Shown here: piece after piece, positions 23,578-32,081 of the stretch
Layout: every line of letters starts with the position of its first letter
Position numbering within the stretch: position 1 is the first letter of the stretch
Assembly (NCBI GenBank): GCA_900768245.1
Contig: CAAGCE010000151.1
Span: forward strand, 1 to 35,676
Length of the DNA: 35,676 nucleotides
Reading direction: 5' to 3'
From: Oscillospiraceae bacterium
GTDB lineage: Bacteria > Bacillota > Clostridia > Oscillospirales > Ruminococcaceae
Translations under genes and position numbers: made by a program
The notes under the pieces: generated by a model
Seen by the model: the letters and a program-made list of their open reading frames with translations, nothing else
Databases searched by the model: none
What the model was told of the DNA's origin: nothing

Positions 23578-24543
23578 TTGGCTGAACAAACTCAGAAAAA
23601 AGAAATTTTGCTGAGAAATGAACAGAAGCATACTTTTAAGGAAAATATACAGTATACTCTTCACGAAATGAAACGTAACCGTGTTTGTTACTATATGCTT
23701 TTCCCATTTATGATCTTCTTCTTCGTTTTTACAGTAATTCCGGTTGTAATGTCACTGCCAATGGGCTTTACAGACTTTGATATGGCTCATTTCCCACCGA
23801 AATTTATCGGTATGCAGAACTTCTACACAATGTTCCTCGAAGACGATGTTTTCATCAAGTCTATCAGAACAACACTTATCTTCGCACTTTTCACAGGTCC
23901 TCTCAGCTATGTTCTCAGCTTCCTGCTTGCATGGCTTATCAATGAGCTTCACCCTGTGCTTAAAACAGTATTTACACTTATTTTCTATGCGCCTTCTATG
24001 GCAGGTAACATCTACTTCGTATGGCAGCTCATCTTCTCAGGTGACTCCTACGGTTACCTCAACGCTTTTCTCCAGTCAATGGGCTTTACAACAGGTGCTA
24101 TCCAGTGGCTCACAGACGCTAACTACGTTCTTCCTTGTGTTATCGTAGTTCAGCTCTGGGTTTCAATGGGTGCCGGCTTCCTTGCTCTCCGTGCAGGTTT
24201 CCAGGGTATTGATAAGTCCATGTACGAGGCAGGTGCTATTGAAGGTATCAAGAACCGTACACAGGAACTTATTTACATTACTATCCCTTCAATGGGTCCG
24301 CAGCTTATGTTCGCTGCCGTAATGCAGATCGTTTCTTCATTCACAGTTGATATTGTCGGCAGAAGCCTTGCAGGTTTCCCGTCAACAGACTATAAGGTTC
24401 ATACTATTATGACTCACGCATTCGACTACGGCTGGGTTCGTTACGAAATGGGCTACGCTTCAGCAATATGCTTTGTATTGTTCATCGCAATGCTGCTGTG
24501 CAACAAGCTCATAAGCAAGGTGCTCGGCAAGTATATGAACTAA
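23578..24543 (+). CDS. Carbohydrate ABC transporter permease (UgpA/LplB type)
   Basis: I place the start at TTG 23578 (reads LAEQTQKKEIL), because GGAGGGG lies six bases upstream; the ATG at 23563 is part of that site. The 321-residue protein has a cytoplasmic N-terminus and six membrane helices (first: YMLFPFMIFFFVFTVIPVVM). The EAA loop that contacts the ATPase is at about residues 215-240 (YEAGAIEGIKNRTQELIYIT, IPSMGP). It is the first half of a CUT1-type permease pair and begins 18 bases after the binding protein. No ATPase gene follows; a shared MsmK/UgpC-type ATPase elsewhere is assumed. Confidence 0.93.
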   Translation: MAEQTQKKEILLRNEQKHTFKENIQYTLHEMKRNRVCYYMLFPFMIFFFVFTVIPVVMSLPMGFTDFDMAHFPPKFIGMQNFYTMFLEDDVFIKSIRTTLIFALFTGPLSYVLSFLLAWLINELHPVLKTVFTLIFYAPSMAGNIYFVWQLIFSGDSYGYLNAFLQSMGFTTGAIQWLTDANYVLPCVIVVQLWVSMGAGFLALRAGFQGIDKSMYEAGAIEGIKNRTQELIYITIPSMGPQLMFAAVMQIVSSFTVDIVGRSLAGFPSTDYKVHTIMTHAFDYGWVRYEMGYASAICFVLFIAMLLCNKLISKVLGKYMN

Positions 24544-24561
24544 GTTAGGGGTGAGATCATA

Positions 24562-25533
24562 ATGGCTAAAAAAGAATTGAAACCTTCTGAGCTGGCTGCT
24601 CAGAGAGAGGCTGAAAATGCCGCTGCTCTCGAAGCCCTCAGAAAGCGCCGTGAAAAAGAACACAGAAAAATGGAACGCTCAAAGGGTTCCAATAAGCGTG
24701 TCGGAAAATCATGGGTAAATGATATTGGCATATTCCTGCTCCTTACATTCTTAGGTTTGTTTATGATTGCCCCTATTTATATCGCAGTCGTTACATCTCT
24801 TAAGCCGGTTCAGGAAATCTTCATCATGCCGCCTCATCTTTATGCTATCAATCCGACAGGCGACAACTTCAAGGATCTCTTTACTGTTGCCAACAACTCA
24901 TGGGTTCCATTCTCAAGAAACGTTTTCAACAGTATTTTCGTTACAGTTGCAGCTACTCTTCTTCATGTTATCTTTGTTTGTATGGCTTCGTTCATTCTTG
25001 CAAAGTGCAAATTCCCGGGCGTTAAGCTCCTCAATAAGATAGTAGTTATTGCACTTCTTTTCAACAGCACAGTTACATATATCATGCAGTATATTGTAAT
25101 GGCTCAGCTCGGTATGATCAATACATATTCCGCTCTTATCCTTCCGCTTATCTCGACTTCAATGGGTCTGTTCCTTATGATCCAGAGCGTTGGTCAGATA
25201 CCTGACGCTATGATCGAAGCGGCTAAGGTGGACGGTGCAGGTCTTATGCGTATATGCTGGGGCATCGTAATGCCTAACTCAAAGCCTGCTATTATGACAA
25301 TTATCATCTTCCAGTTCCAGGCTGCATGGAACTCGACCGGCGGCAACCTCGTTTATGATGAGGCACTCAAAACTATCCCGACGGTCGTTCAGCAGATCGC
25401 TGCTGCCGGTATTGCAAGACAGGGTGCTATTGCGGCTTCCGCAGTTGTTCTTATGGTTCCTCCTCTTGCGATCTTCATTGCAGCTCAGAGTAACGTTATG
25501 GAAACTATGGCTCATGCCGGTATGAAGGATTAA
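24562..25533 (+). CDS. Carbohydrate ABC transporter permease (UgpE/MalG type)
   Basis: This 323-residue partner permease has six membrane helices after an unusual 50-residue highly charged N-terminus (KPSELAAQREAENAAALEAL, then RKRREKEHRKMERSKG) that looks helical and cytoplasmic. The EAA motif is MIEAAKVDGAGLMRICWGIV with MPNSKP following (about residues 218-243). GGGGTGAG precedes the ATG, 18 bases after the previous gene. It would pair with the UgpA-type permease just upstream. Confidence 0.93.
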   Translation: MAKKELKPSELAAQREAENAAALEALRKRREKEHRKMERSKGSNKRVGKSWVNDIGIFLLLTFLGLFMIAPIYIAVVTSLKPVQEIFIMPPHLYAINPTGDNFKDLFTVANNSWVPFSRNVFNSIFVTVAATLLHVIFVCMASFILAKCKFPGVKLLNKIVVIALLFNSTVTYIMQYIVMAQLGMINTYSALILPLISTSMGLFLMIQSVGQIPDAMIEAAKVDGAGLMRICWGIVMPNSKPAIMTIIIFQFQAAWNSTGGNLVYDEALKTIPTVVQQIAAAGIARQGAIAASAVVLMVPPLAIFIAAQSNVMETMAHAGMKD

Positions 25534-25570
25534 TTATGGCAGAGGCTGAAATTTTGGAAAGGGTGATAAT

Positions 25571-27058
25571 ATGACAGGCTTGAAGAAGCTTATCTCTTTT
25601 GCTTCTGCTGCTGCAATTGCTGTGTCAATGTGCTCAGTAAGCGTATCGGCAAGCGAAGCGTATAACCCTTATAACTATGACAGATGGGGCGATCCGATTT
25701 CCTCACAGGCAGGCTACACAGCCGATTACTTTGTTGACGGAAATACAATAGGCTGCGGCGCATTAAGCGAACCGGCAGATCTTTACGTTTCATATGATAA
25801 CCTTATGTATATAGTTGATAAGGGCAATAACAGAATCGTTATAACAGATTTGGACTTCAACTTTGTACGGGAAATGAAGGATTTCACATACAACGGTGAA
25901 GCTACAACACTTAAAAAACCAACAGGCGTTTTTGTTGACCAGTACACAGGCTGGATATACATTGCCGATAACGAAAACAACCGTGTTATCAAGTGTGATG
26001 AGGACGGCAACATCGACCGTATCTTCGGCAAGCCTGAAACAGAGCTTTATTCACAGGATCTTACTTATAATCCTAATAAGGTTCTCGTTGATAAGGCAGG
26101 AAATGTTTACGTCGTTGTTAAATCCGTAACACGAGGTGCTGTAATGTTTGACAGCGAAGGCGAGTTCCTCGGATTCTACGGCGCAAACAGAGTTGAACAG
26201 ACTGCTGAAGTTCTTGCAAATGCATTCTGGAATCTCATCTCTACCGAAGAACAGAGAGCACGTTCAACAAAATCAACTCCTATCGGCTTCTCAAACTTTG
26301 ATATTGACGATATGGGCTTTATCTACACAGTAACGGAATCTACCGAAACAACTACCGACCTTGTTAAAAAGCTCAACCCGAGAGGCGATAACATCATCGA
26401 CTCATTGGGTGTTTCGGAGGACTTCTTCTTCGGAGATATTTCCCCGACATACTATTCGATTTATGCTAAGCAGTCAAGCCTTACCGATATTGACATCGGT
26501 CCTAACGGCGAGCTTAACATTCTCGATTTCCAGCATGGCCGTATCTTCCAGTACGACAAGGAATGCTGGCTCCTGTTCATCATGGGCGGCACAGGCGAAC
26601 AGCTTGGTACTTTCCGTTCCGCAACAGCTATCGAGAGCTATGACAATCACCTTTATGTACTTGATTCCCGTAAAAACAGCGTTACAGTATTCACAAGAAC
26701 TGTGTTCGGTGAAATTGTAACAGAGGCTTCTAACCTTTATAACGACGGTAAATATGAAGAATCTCTTGAACCTTGGCAGAATGTACTTAAATATGACGGT
26801 AACTACCGCCGTGCTTATATCGGTATAGGTAATGCGCTCTTTAACCGTTTTGAGTACAAGGAAGCTATGAAATACTTCAAGATCTCCATCAGCCGTCAGA
26901 GATACAACCGTGCGTTTGAAGGTTACCGTGACGAATGGCTGAAACAGTATATTACTCCGATACTTATTGTACTGGTCGTAGTTATTGTGGCGCTTGTAGT
27001 TATAAGCAAGCTGAGAAAAAAGGGTAAGTTGAGATTCAACAGAAAGGGTGGTGCTTGA
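25571..27058 (+). CDS. Membrane-anchored NHL-repeat and TPR protein
   Basis: This 495-residue protein has a signal peptide (LISFASAAAIAVSMCSVSVS-AS). An extracellular beta-propeller of NHL-type repeats covers about 55-375 (DLYVSYDNLMYIVDKGNNRI, PTGVFVDQYTGWIYIADNEN, and YDNHLYVLDSRKNSVTVFTR are three blades). Then come TPR-like helices (about 380-455: ASNLYNDGKYEESLEPWQNV, YIGIGNALFNRFEYKEAMKY). One transmembrane helix (about 461-478) ends in a basic cytosolic tail, SKLRKKGKLRFNRKGGA. It is a type I membrane protein with both repeat domains outside. GAAAGGGTG precedes the ATG. It sits between permease genes, which suggests a scaffold or sensor in the transport complex; this role is inference. 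Confidence 0.88.
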   Translation: MTGLKKLISFASAAAIAVSMCSVSVSASEAYNPYNYDRWGDPISSQAGYTADYFVDGNTIGCGALSEPADLYVSYDNLMYIVDKGNNRIVITDLDFNFVREMKDFTYNGEATTLKKPTGVFVDQYTGWIYIADNENNRVIKCDEDGNIDRIFGKPETELYSQDLTYNPNKVLVDKAGNVYVVVKSVTRGAVMFDSEGEFLGFYGANRVEQTAEVLANAFWNLISTEEQRARSTKSTPIGFSNFDIDDMGFIYTVTESTETTTDLVKKLNPRGDNIIDSLGVSEDFFFGDISPTYYSIYAKQSSLTDIDIGPNGELNILDFQHGRIFQYDKECWLLFIMGGTGEQLGTFRSATAIESYDNHLYVLDSRKNSVTVFTRTVFGEIVTEASNLYNDGKYEESLEPWQNVLKYDGNYRRAYIGIGNALFNRFEYKEAMKYFKISISRQRYNRAFEGYRDEWLKQYITPILIVLVVVIVALVVISKLRKKGKLRFNRKGGA

Positions 27059-27059
27059 T

Positions 27060-27689
27060 ATGCTGGATCTGAATCAGGGACAATTTGTTAAACACGTCAT
27101 TCTGCACCCCTTTGAGGGCTTTGAGGATCTCCGCTGGAAAAAGAAAGGCTCAATGAAGATCGCTTTTGTTATCATTGTTCTGCTGTTCATTCAGCAGGTT
27201 GCATACAGCCGTCTTTACGGTTTCCAGTATTACTCCTCTTACGACAAGATCTTTAATATTGTACCTTATATATTCCGCAGTTTCATACTTTTCGGTGTAT
27301 GGGTCGTCGCCAACTGGGCGATGTGTACTCTCTTCGACGGAGAGGGTTCAATGAAAAACATATTCATTTACAGTGCTTATGCACTGATACCGTATATCGG
27401 CGGTTATCTGATAGGAACTGTTCTTTCACATTTCCTTATCAGAGATGAATATATTTTCATTCAGGCATTTGAGATCATCGGATTGTGCTGGTCGTTCGTG
27501 CTTGCACTTTCTGCGATGAAAGCGGTGCATCAGTTCAGCTTCGGCAAGACGATAGCACTGATACTGCTTACATTGGTCGCGATGGTCGCAATGCTGTTCC
27601 TGCTGGTTCTCCTTCTTACATTGTTCCAGCAGATACTCATATTCATTTTCTCAATCTATACAGAGCTTTCTTACAGATTAAGAGTTTAA
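27060..27689 (+). CDS. Yip1-like integral membrane protein
   Basis: The ATG at 27060 (MLDLNQGQFVKHVILHPFEG) begins two bases after the previous stop, with AAAGGGTGG upstream; the product has 209 residues. The N-terminal segment with HPFEGFEDLRWKKKGS followed by five membrane helices fits the Yip1 family (helices include MKIAFVIIVLLFIQQVAY, FILFGVWVVANWAMCTLF, IFIYSAYALIPYIGGYLIGT). Bacterial Yip1-like proteins have no established job. Tight coupling with the NHL/TPR gene suggests the two products work together, perhaps through the single helix of the latter. Confidence 0.82.
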   Translation: MLDLNQGQFVKHVILHPFEGFEDLRWKKKGSMKIAFVIIVLLFIQQVAYSRLYGFQYYSSYDKIFNIVPYIFRSFILFGVWVVANWAMCTLFDGEGSMKNIFIYSAYALIPYIGGYLIGTVLSHFLIRDEYIFIQAFEIIGLCWSFVLALSAMKAVHQFSFGKTIALILLTLVAMVAMLFLLVLLLTLFQQILIFIFSIYTELSYRLRV

Positions 27690-27714
27690 TTTAAATCGAA
27701 AAGTGGTGAAATAA

Positions 27715-29997
27715 ATGCAAATTAAAATAAAGAAGCTGCTTGCTTGTGTATGCTGCTTGGCTATGATGGTTTCTGTTTGCGCTATTCCTGCCAGCTCCGA
27801 TGATACCGATGTTGACGCTTCAACAGAGGAGTCGGTCGACGAGGAGGAGTACGCTGCCGATCCTGATGCCGTAGTTCGCACCGAAGAGGAAGCTATGGCT
27901 TTGATGACACTCGTTGCAGAGAACAAGAATATGGCTCTCTACAAAAATGAGGACGAAGCTACTATCGCTCTTCAGGATAAAAACACAGGCAAGATCTGGT
28001 GGGCAAATCCTATCAACGCCGATACCTCAACAGGTAAAAAGGCACAGATACAGGAGCTTAAAGCAGGTATGACCCTGATTTACGCTGAGCCTTCCAAGAG
28101 AAGAACTACATCAGTAAACAGTAAGATGAGAGGCAAGGCTAAGTTCAAGGACATCAAGAATGGTCTTGAAGTTACTTACACATTTTCAACTGCTGATATT
28201 AAGATCCCTGTAACATATACCCTTGAAGAAGATTATCTCAAGCTTTATGTTGATACTTCAGAGATCGAAGAAAAGGATTCCGATAAGGTCGTTTCAGATC
28301 TTTCATTCCTTACAACCTTCGGTGCTGCAACAACAGACGAAAACGGATATTTCGTTATTCCTGACGGAAGCGGCGCACTTATCAACTTCAACAATAACAA
28401 AACAGGTCTTAAAGTTTACTCCGGCAAGGTTTACGGCTCTGACATCACAGCAGTTTCACAGACTGCTTCTGCTGTTACCGAACAGGTTTATTTCCCGATG
28501 TACGGTATCGTTAAGGGAAACAGCGGTATGATGGTAGTTGCTGACAAGGGTGACGCTTGCGCATCTATCAACGCATACGTTGCAGGTCAGAACAAAACAA
28601 GCTACAATACCTGCTACTTTGACTTTGAAATAAGAACCGATGACGAATACCTTATGGGCGGCGATTCAAACCCTCTTAAAGTATTTGAAAAACGTGGTAT
28701 CCTCATTCCTGAAATTGAAGTAAGATATTACCCTGTTTCAAATTCAGACCGGAGCGAGATAGACTACATCGACATCGCTGACAAGTACAGAGATTACCTC
28801 ACTTCCGATGAATACGGTGTAACAAAGTCCGATACAGTAAATGATACGTCACTTTACGTTGATTTCTACGGTGCTGTTCTGAAGCAGGAATCCGTTCTCG
28901 GTGTTCCGATCACAATGCAGCACAAGACAACAACCTTCAGCGACGCTAAGGATATTCTTTCCGAGCTTAACGCTGACGGTGCTGACAGCATTGTTGTCAA
29001 CTACAATCAATGGACTACTGCCGATATAAAGGAAAAGGTTTCCGACAAGGCTAAGCCTGCTTCCATACTCGGCGGCAAGAGCGATTTCAATGATCTCCTC
29101 AGCTACGCTGACAGCAACAATATCTCAATTTATCCTGCTGTTGACAACCTCACATTCAAGACAGGCAACGGCTACTGGACAATGACCGATACCGCTATCA
29201 GAGTATCAAACGCTTACTCCAGACAGATCACATATGACCTTGCTTACGGTATTGAAAACAAGTTCTATAAGGCAATGTCACTTCTGACCCCTGAGGTTTA
29301 CGGTGATATGTTCACAAAGCTTGCGAACAGTTACAGCAAGTACGGTCTTACAAACATTTCCGTCGGTTCTGCTTCGACAGTTATTTACGGCGACTACGGC
29401 AGAAAGGCAATGTCAAGAGAAATGGTCAAGTATGATCTTCGTGAATATTATCAGCTTCTCGACGATCAGGTAGGTTCAGTTCTCGCCGACGGTGCTAATG
29501 CATATGTTCTTCCATATGTAGACCACATTACCAATGTACCTCTCAATTCCAGCAAATTTGATATTTTCGATGCAGATATTCCGTTCTATCAGATCGTTAT
29601 GCACGGACTCAAGTCCTACTCAACAACTGCTGTAAACGGTGATGCTCAGATCGCAGATCTTATTCTCAAGGCAGTCGCTTCGGGCAGCAACCTCAGATTT
29701 GACCTTGTTGCCGAGGAAGCTAATGAGCTGAAGGATACACGTTACGATGTTTATTACTACGCTGACGCCCAGTACTGGACAGAGGACGCTGCAAGCTGCT
29801 ACAAATTTGCAAAGGATATTCTCAGCGATGTTTCCGATCAGAAGATCACAGAATACAACATCATTTCTGATAATGAGATAGAAACAGTTTATGAGAACGG
29901 AACAAAAACTCTCGTAAATCTTGCAGACAGAACAGTTACCAAGAACGGTAAGGTTTACAGCCTGTATGATTACATCGGAAAGGAGGTCATAGGATAA
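27715..29997 (+). CDS. DUF5696-like secreted protein with possible glycosidase-type barrel
   Basis: This 760-residue protein has a signal peptide (KKLLACVCCLAMMVSVCAIP) without a convincing lipobox, then an acidic stretch. The N-terminal half (about 60-370) looks like a beta-sandwich with IALQDKNTGKIWWANP and YFVIPDGSGALINF. The second half (about 375-700) alternates strands and helices as in a TIM barrel: NADGADSIVVNYNQWT, ISIYPAVDNLTFKT, YGDYGRKAMSREMVKYDL, VLPYVDHITNVPLNS. I associate this with DUF5696 from memory and from its position beside Yip1 and permease genes; no enzymatic activity is established. Asp, Glu and Tyr residues in the barrel strands could be catalytic, or the fold may only bind glycan. 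GTGGTGA precedes the ATG. Confidence 0.8.
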   Translation: MQIKIKKLLACVCCLAMMVSVCAIPASSDDTDVDASTEESVDEEEYAADPDAVVRTEEEAMALMTLVAENKNMALYKNEDEATIALQDKNTGKIWWANPINADTSTGKKAQIQELKAGMTLIYAEPSKRRTTSVNSKMRGKAKFKDIKNGLEVTYTFSTADIKIPVTYTLEEDYLKLYVDTSEIEEKDSDKVVSDLSFLTTFGAATTDENGYFVIPDGSGALINFNNNKTGLKVYSGKVYGSDITAVSQTASAVTEQVYFPMYGIVKGNSGMMVVADKGDACASINAYVAGQNKTSYNTCYFDFEIRTDDEYLMGGDSNPLKVFEKRGILIPEIEVRYYPVSNSDRSEIDYIDIADKYRDYLTSDEYGVTKSDTVNDTSLYVDFYGAVLKQESVLGVPITMQHKTTTFSDAKDILSELNADGADSIVVNYNQWTTADIKEKVSDKAKPASILGGKSDFNDLLSYADSNNISIYPAVDNLTFKTGNGYWTMTDTAIRVSNAYSRQITYDLAYGIENKFYKAMSLLTPEVYGDMFTKLANSYSKYGLTNISVGSASTVIYGDYGRKAMSREMVKYDLREYYQLLDDQVGSVLADGANAYVLPYVDHITNVPLNSSKFDIFDADIPFYQIVMHGLKSYSTTAVNGDAQIADLILKAVASGSNLRFDLVAEEANELKDTRYDVYYYADAQYWTEDAASCYKFAKDILSDVSDQKITEYNIISDNEIETVYENGTKTLVNLADRTVTKNGKVYSLYDYIGKEVIG

Positions 29998-30896
29998 TGA
30001 AGAAACTGCATATGTCCTATGAAAAGAAAAAGGGTCTTTACGGCTATGGCTTTATTGCCCTTTGGTTTGTCGGTGCTCTGATGTTTTTCATCATTCCTGT
30101 ACTGAAGTCGTTCTATTATTCATTTAACGATGTAACTCCTGAAACAGGTTACCTCCTTACAAAGTGGGCAGGCATAGCAAACTACAAGAGAGCGTTTATG
30201 ACTGACCCGACATTCAGACAGTACCTGGTTGACGCCCTCAAGGATATGGCGTTCAACCTTCCTGTAATTATCATCTTCTCCATGTTCGTTGCGATCATTA
30301 TTAATCAGAAGTTCAGAGGAAGAACCTTTGCAAGAGCTGTATTCTTCCTTCCTGTAATCATTGCAACAGGTCCTGTTTATGCTATCATCACAGGTAACCT
30401 CGAAACAAGCGGTAACAGCAGTGCTGAACAGTTCTCAACAATGTTTGAAACAGACATGGTCGACCAGCTTCTTGAATTTGTCGGAATTTACGGCTTCGGC
30501 TCAACATTCACAGATATGCTCACAGAGCTTACTTCCGATATTCTTAACCTGGTTTGGAAGTGCGGTATTCAGATCATAATCTTCCTTTCCGCATTGCAGG
30601 GTATCCCGACTTCCGCTAAGGAAGCGGCTGCTATCGAAGGTGCAACATCATGGGAATTTTTCTGGAAGATCACTCTCCCTTACGTTTCCCCTATGATCCT
30701 CGTTAATATCGTTTATACGGTAATCGATGCGTTCACAGATCCTACAAACGAAGTAATGGCTCGTGTGCTTGAAGTACAGAGCGACTGGCAGTACGGTTAT
30801 TCCGCTGCTATGGCTTGGAGCTACTTCGGAATTATCCTTGTTGCACTCGGAATTATATTTGCTATCATGAAGAACCTTGTTTGGTATGATGATTAA
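29997..30896 (+). CDS. Carbohydrate ABC transporter permease, second UgpA-type
   Basis: This 299-residue permease starts inside the previous stop (TAATG overlap), with AGGAGG 11 bases upstream, so it is translationally coupled to the DUF5696-like gene. Six membrane helices are seen (first: FIALWFVGALMFFIIPVL) and the EAA motif is SAKEAAAIEGATSWEFFWKI with TLPYVSP following. It is only distantly similar to the permease at 23578; for example, it has a larger extracellular segment between helices three and four (about residues 127-175, acidic). That argues for an independent second transporter pair rather than a recent duplication. Confidence 0.93.
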   Translation: MKKLHMSYEKKKGLYGYGFIALWFVGALMFFIIPVLKSFYYSFNDVTPETGYLLTKWAGIANYKRAFMTDPTFRQYLVDALKDMAFNLPVIIIFSMFVAIIINQKFRGRTFARAVFFLPVIIATGPVYAIITGNLETSGNSSAEQFSTMFETDMVDQLLEFVGIYGFGSTFTDMLTELTSDILNLVWKCGIQIIIFLSALQGIPTSAKEAAAIEGATSWEFFWKITLPYVSPMILVNIVYTVIDAFTDPTNEVMARVLEVQSDWQYGYSAAMAWSYFGIILVALGIIFAIMKNLVWYDD

Positions 30897-30913
30897 GGAG
30901 GCGGAGAAATTAA

Positions 30914-32005
30914 ATGGCTGAATCAACTGCAACTTATAGCACAGGTATCTCCGGCTTCTTAAAAAAGCATAAGCCGGAAAAGAAAGTTAAGGAACCTAAG
31001 CTTTCCCGTAAGGAGAAAAAAGAACGTTTCCGCAAACGTCTGGAGCATCTTACTCCTGAGGAACAAAGATACCTTAAGAGAAAAAGAGTCGTTGACGCTG
31101 TATGGCCTGTTTTCAGAGCTGTTATCGTAATAGGTCTTTGCTTCATCATTCTTTATCCTCTTATTTACATGGTTTCCGCTGCATTCCGTCCAAGAGCTGA
31201 AATGAACGATCCGACTATCCTCTGGATCCCTAAGACTTTTACAATGTCCAATATCAAGGACGCAATAAGAGCTATGGATTTCTGGCATACTCTCGGAAAT
31301 ACTCTCGTTCTTAACATCGGCTGCTCAATTATTCAGGTCGTTACCTGCGCATTGACAGGCTACGGTTTTGCAAGATTTAAATTCAAGGGCAAGAACATTT
31401 TATTCTTTATCGTTATTATGATGATCCTCGTTCCATCACAGATCATCCTTATCCCACAGTATATGTTCTTCCGTTACTTTAACCCGCTGGGTATTTACCA
31501 CGCAATAACAGGTAATTACATCAATCTCATCAACAATGCGATCACAATGTATTTCCCTGCATTTACTGCAAATGGTATCCGTGCAGGTCTGTTCATCTTC
31601 CTTTTCAGACAGTCATTCAGAGGTCTTCCTAAGGAACTTGAAGATGCTGCTTACCTTGACGGCTGCTCACCGCTCAGAACTTTCGTACAGGTTATGATCC
31701 CTAACGCAGGTTCAACATTCCTCACAGTATTCCTTCTTTCAGTTGTTTGGTACTGGAACGATTACTATGTAAGTACATCATTCTTCACAGACAACAGAAC
31801 TATCGCTCTTATGCTTAAAAACCTCGACGCTAACCTTACACGAATCATCTTCGATAACGGTAACGTTCAGGTAAACGTAAGAGAGCTTATTGTTTGGATG
31901 GAAGCCGGCTGTCTTATTTCGATCACACCAATGCTTATCCTGTATATCTGCTTACAGAAGAACTTCACAGAAGGTATCGCTCGTTCAGGTCTTACAGGTA
32001 TGTAA
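30914..32005 (+). CDS. Carbohydrate ABC transporter permease, second UgpE-type
   Basis: This 363-residue protein carries a 65-residue, very basic N-terminal extension (KKHKPEKKVKEPKLSRKEKK and ERFRKRLEHLTPEEQRYLKR) before the first helix, then six membrane helices and the EAA motif (KELEDAAYLDGCSPLRTFVQ, VMIPNAG). GGAGGCGG is upstream, 17 bases after the previous gene. It is the last gene before a strong terminator. The extension parallels the charged extension of the other UgpE-type permease, though the sequences differ. Confidence 0.93.
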   Translation: MAESTATYSTGISGFLKKHKPEKKVKEPKLSRKEKKERFRKRLEHLTPEEQRYLKRKRVVDAVWPVFRAVIVIGLCFIILYPLIYMVSAAFRPRAEMNDPTILWIPKTFTMSNIKDAIRAMDFWHTLGNTLVLNIGCSIIQVVTCALTGYGFARFKFKGKNILFFIVIMMILVPSQIILIPQYMFFRYFNPLGIYHAITGNYINLINNAITMYFPAFTANGIRAGLFIFLFRQSFRGLPKELEDAAYLDGCSPLRTFVQVMIPNAGSTFLTVFLLSVVWYWNDYYVSTSFFTDNRTIALMLKNLDANLTRIIFDNGNVQVNVRELIVWMEAGCLISITPMLILYICLQKNFTEGIARSGLTGM

Positions 32006-32019
32006 TTCAATCAATATCA

Positions 32020-32050
32020 GGGGCAGCTCCTACCGGCTGCCCCTTTTTGT
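32020..32050 (+). terminator. Terminator after the transport operon
   Basis: GGGGCAG pairs with CTGCCCC around a short loop (32020-32043), followed by TTTTTGTT. GH95 begins 32 bases later without an obvious promoter, so some readthrough is likely. Confidence 0.88.
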
Positions 32051-32081
32051 TAAAATACTCTGAAAGGAAAAATAATTTTCT

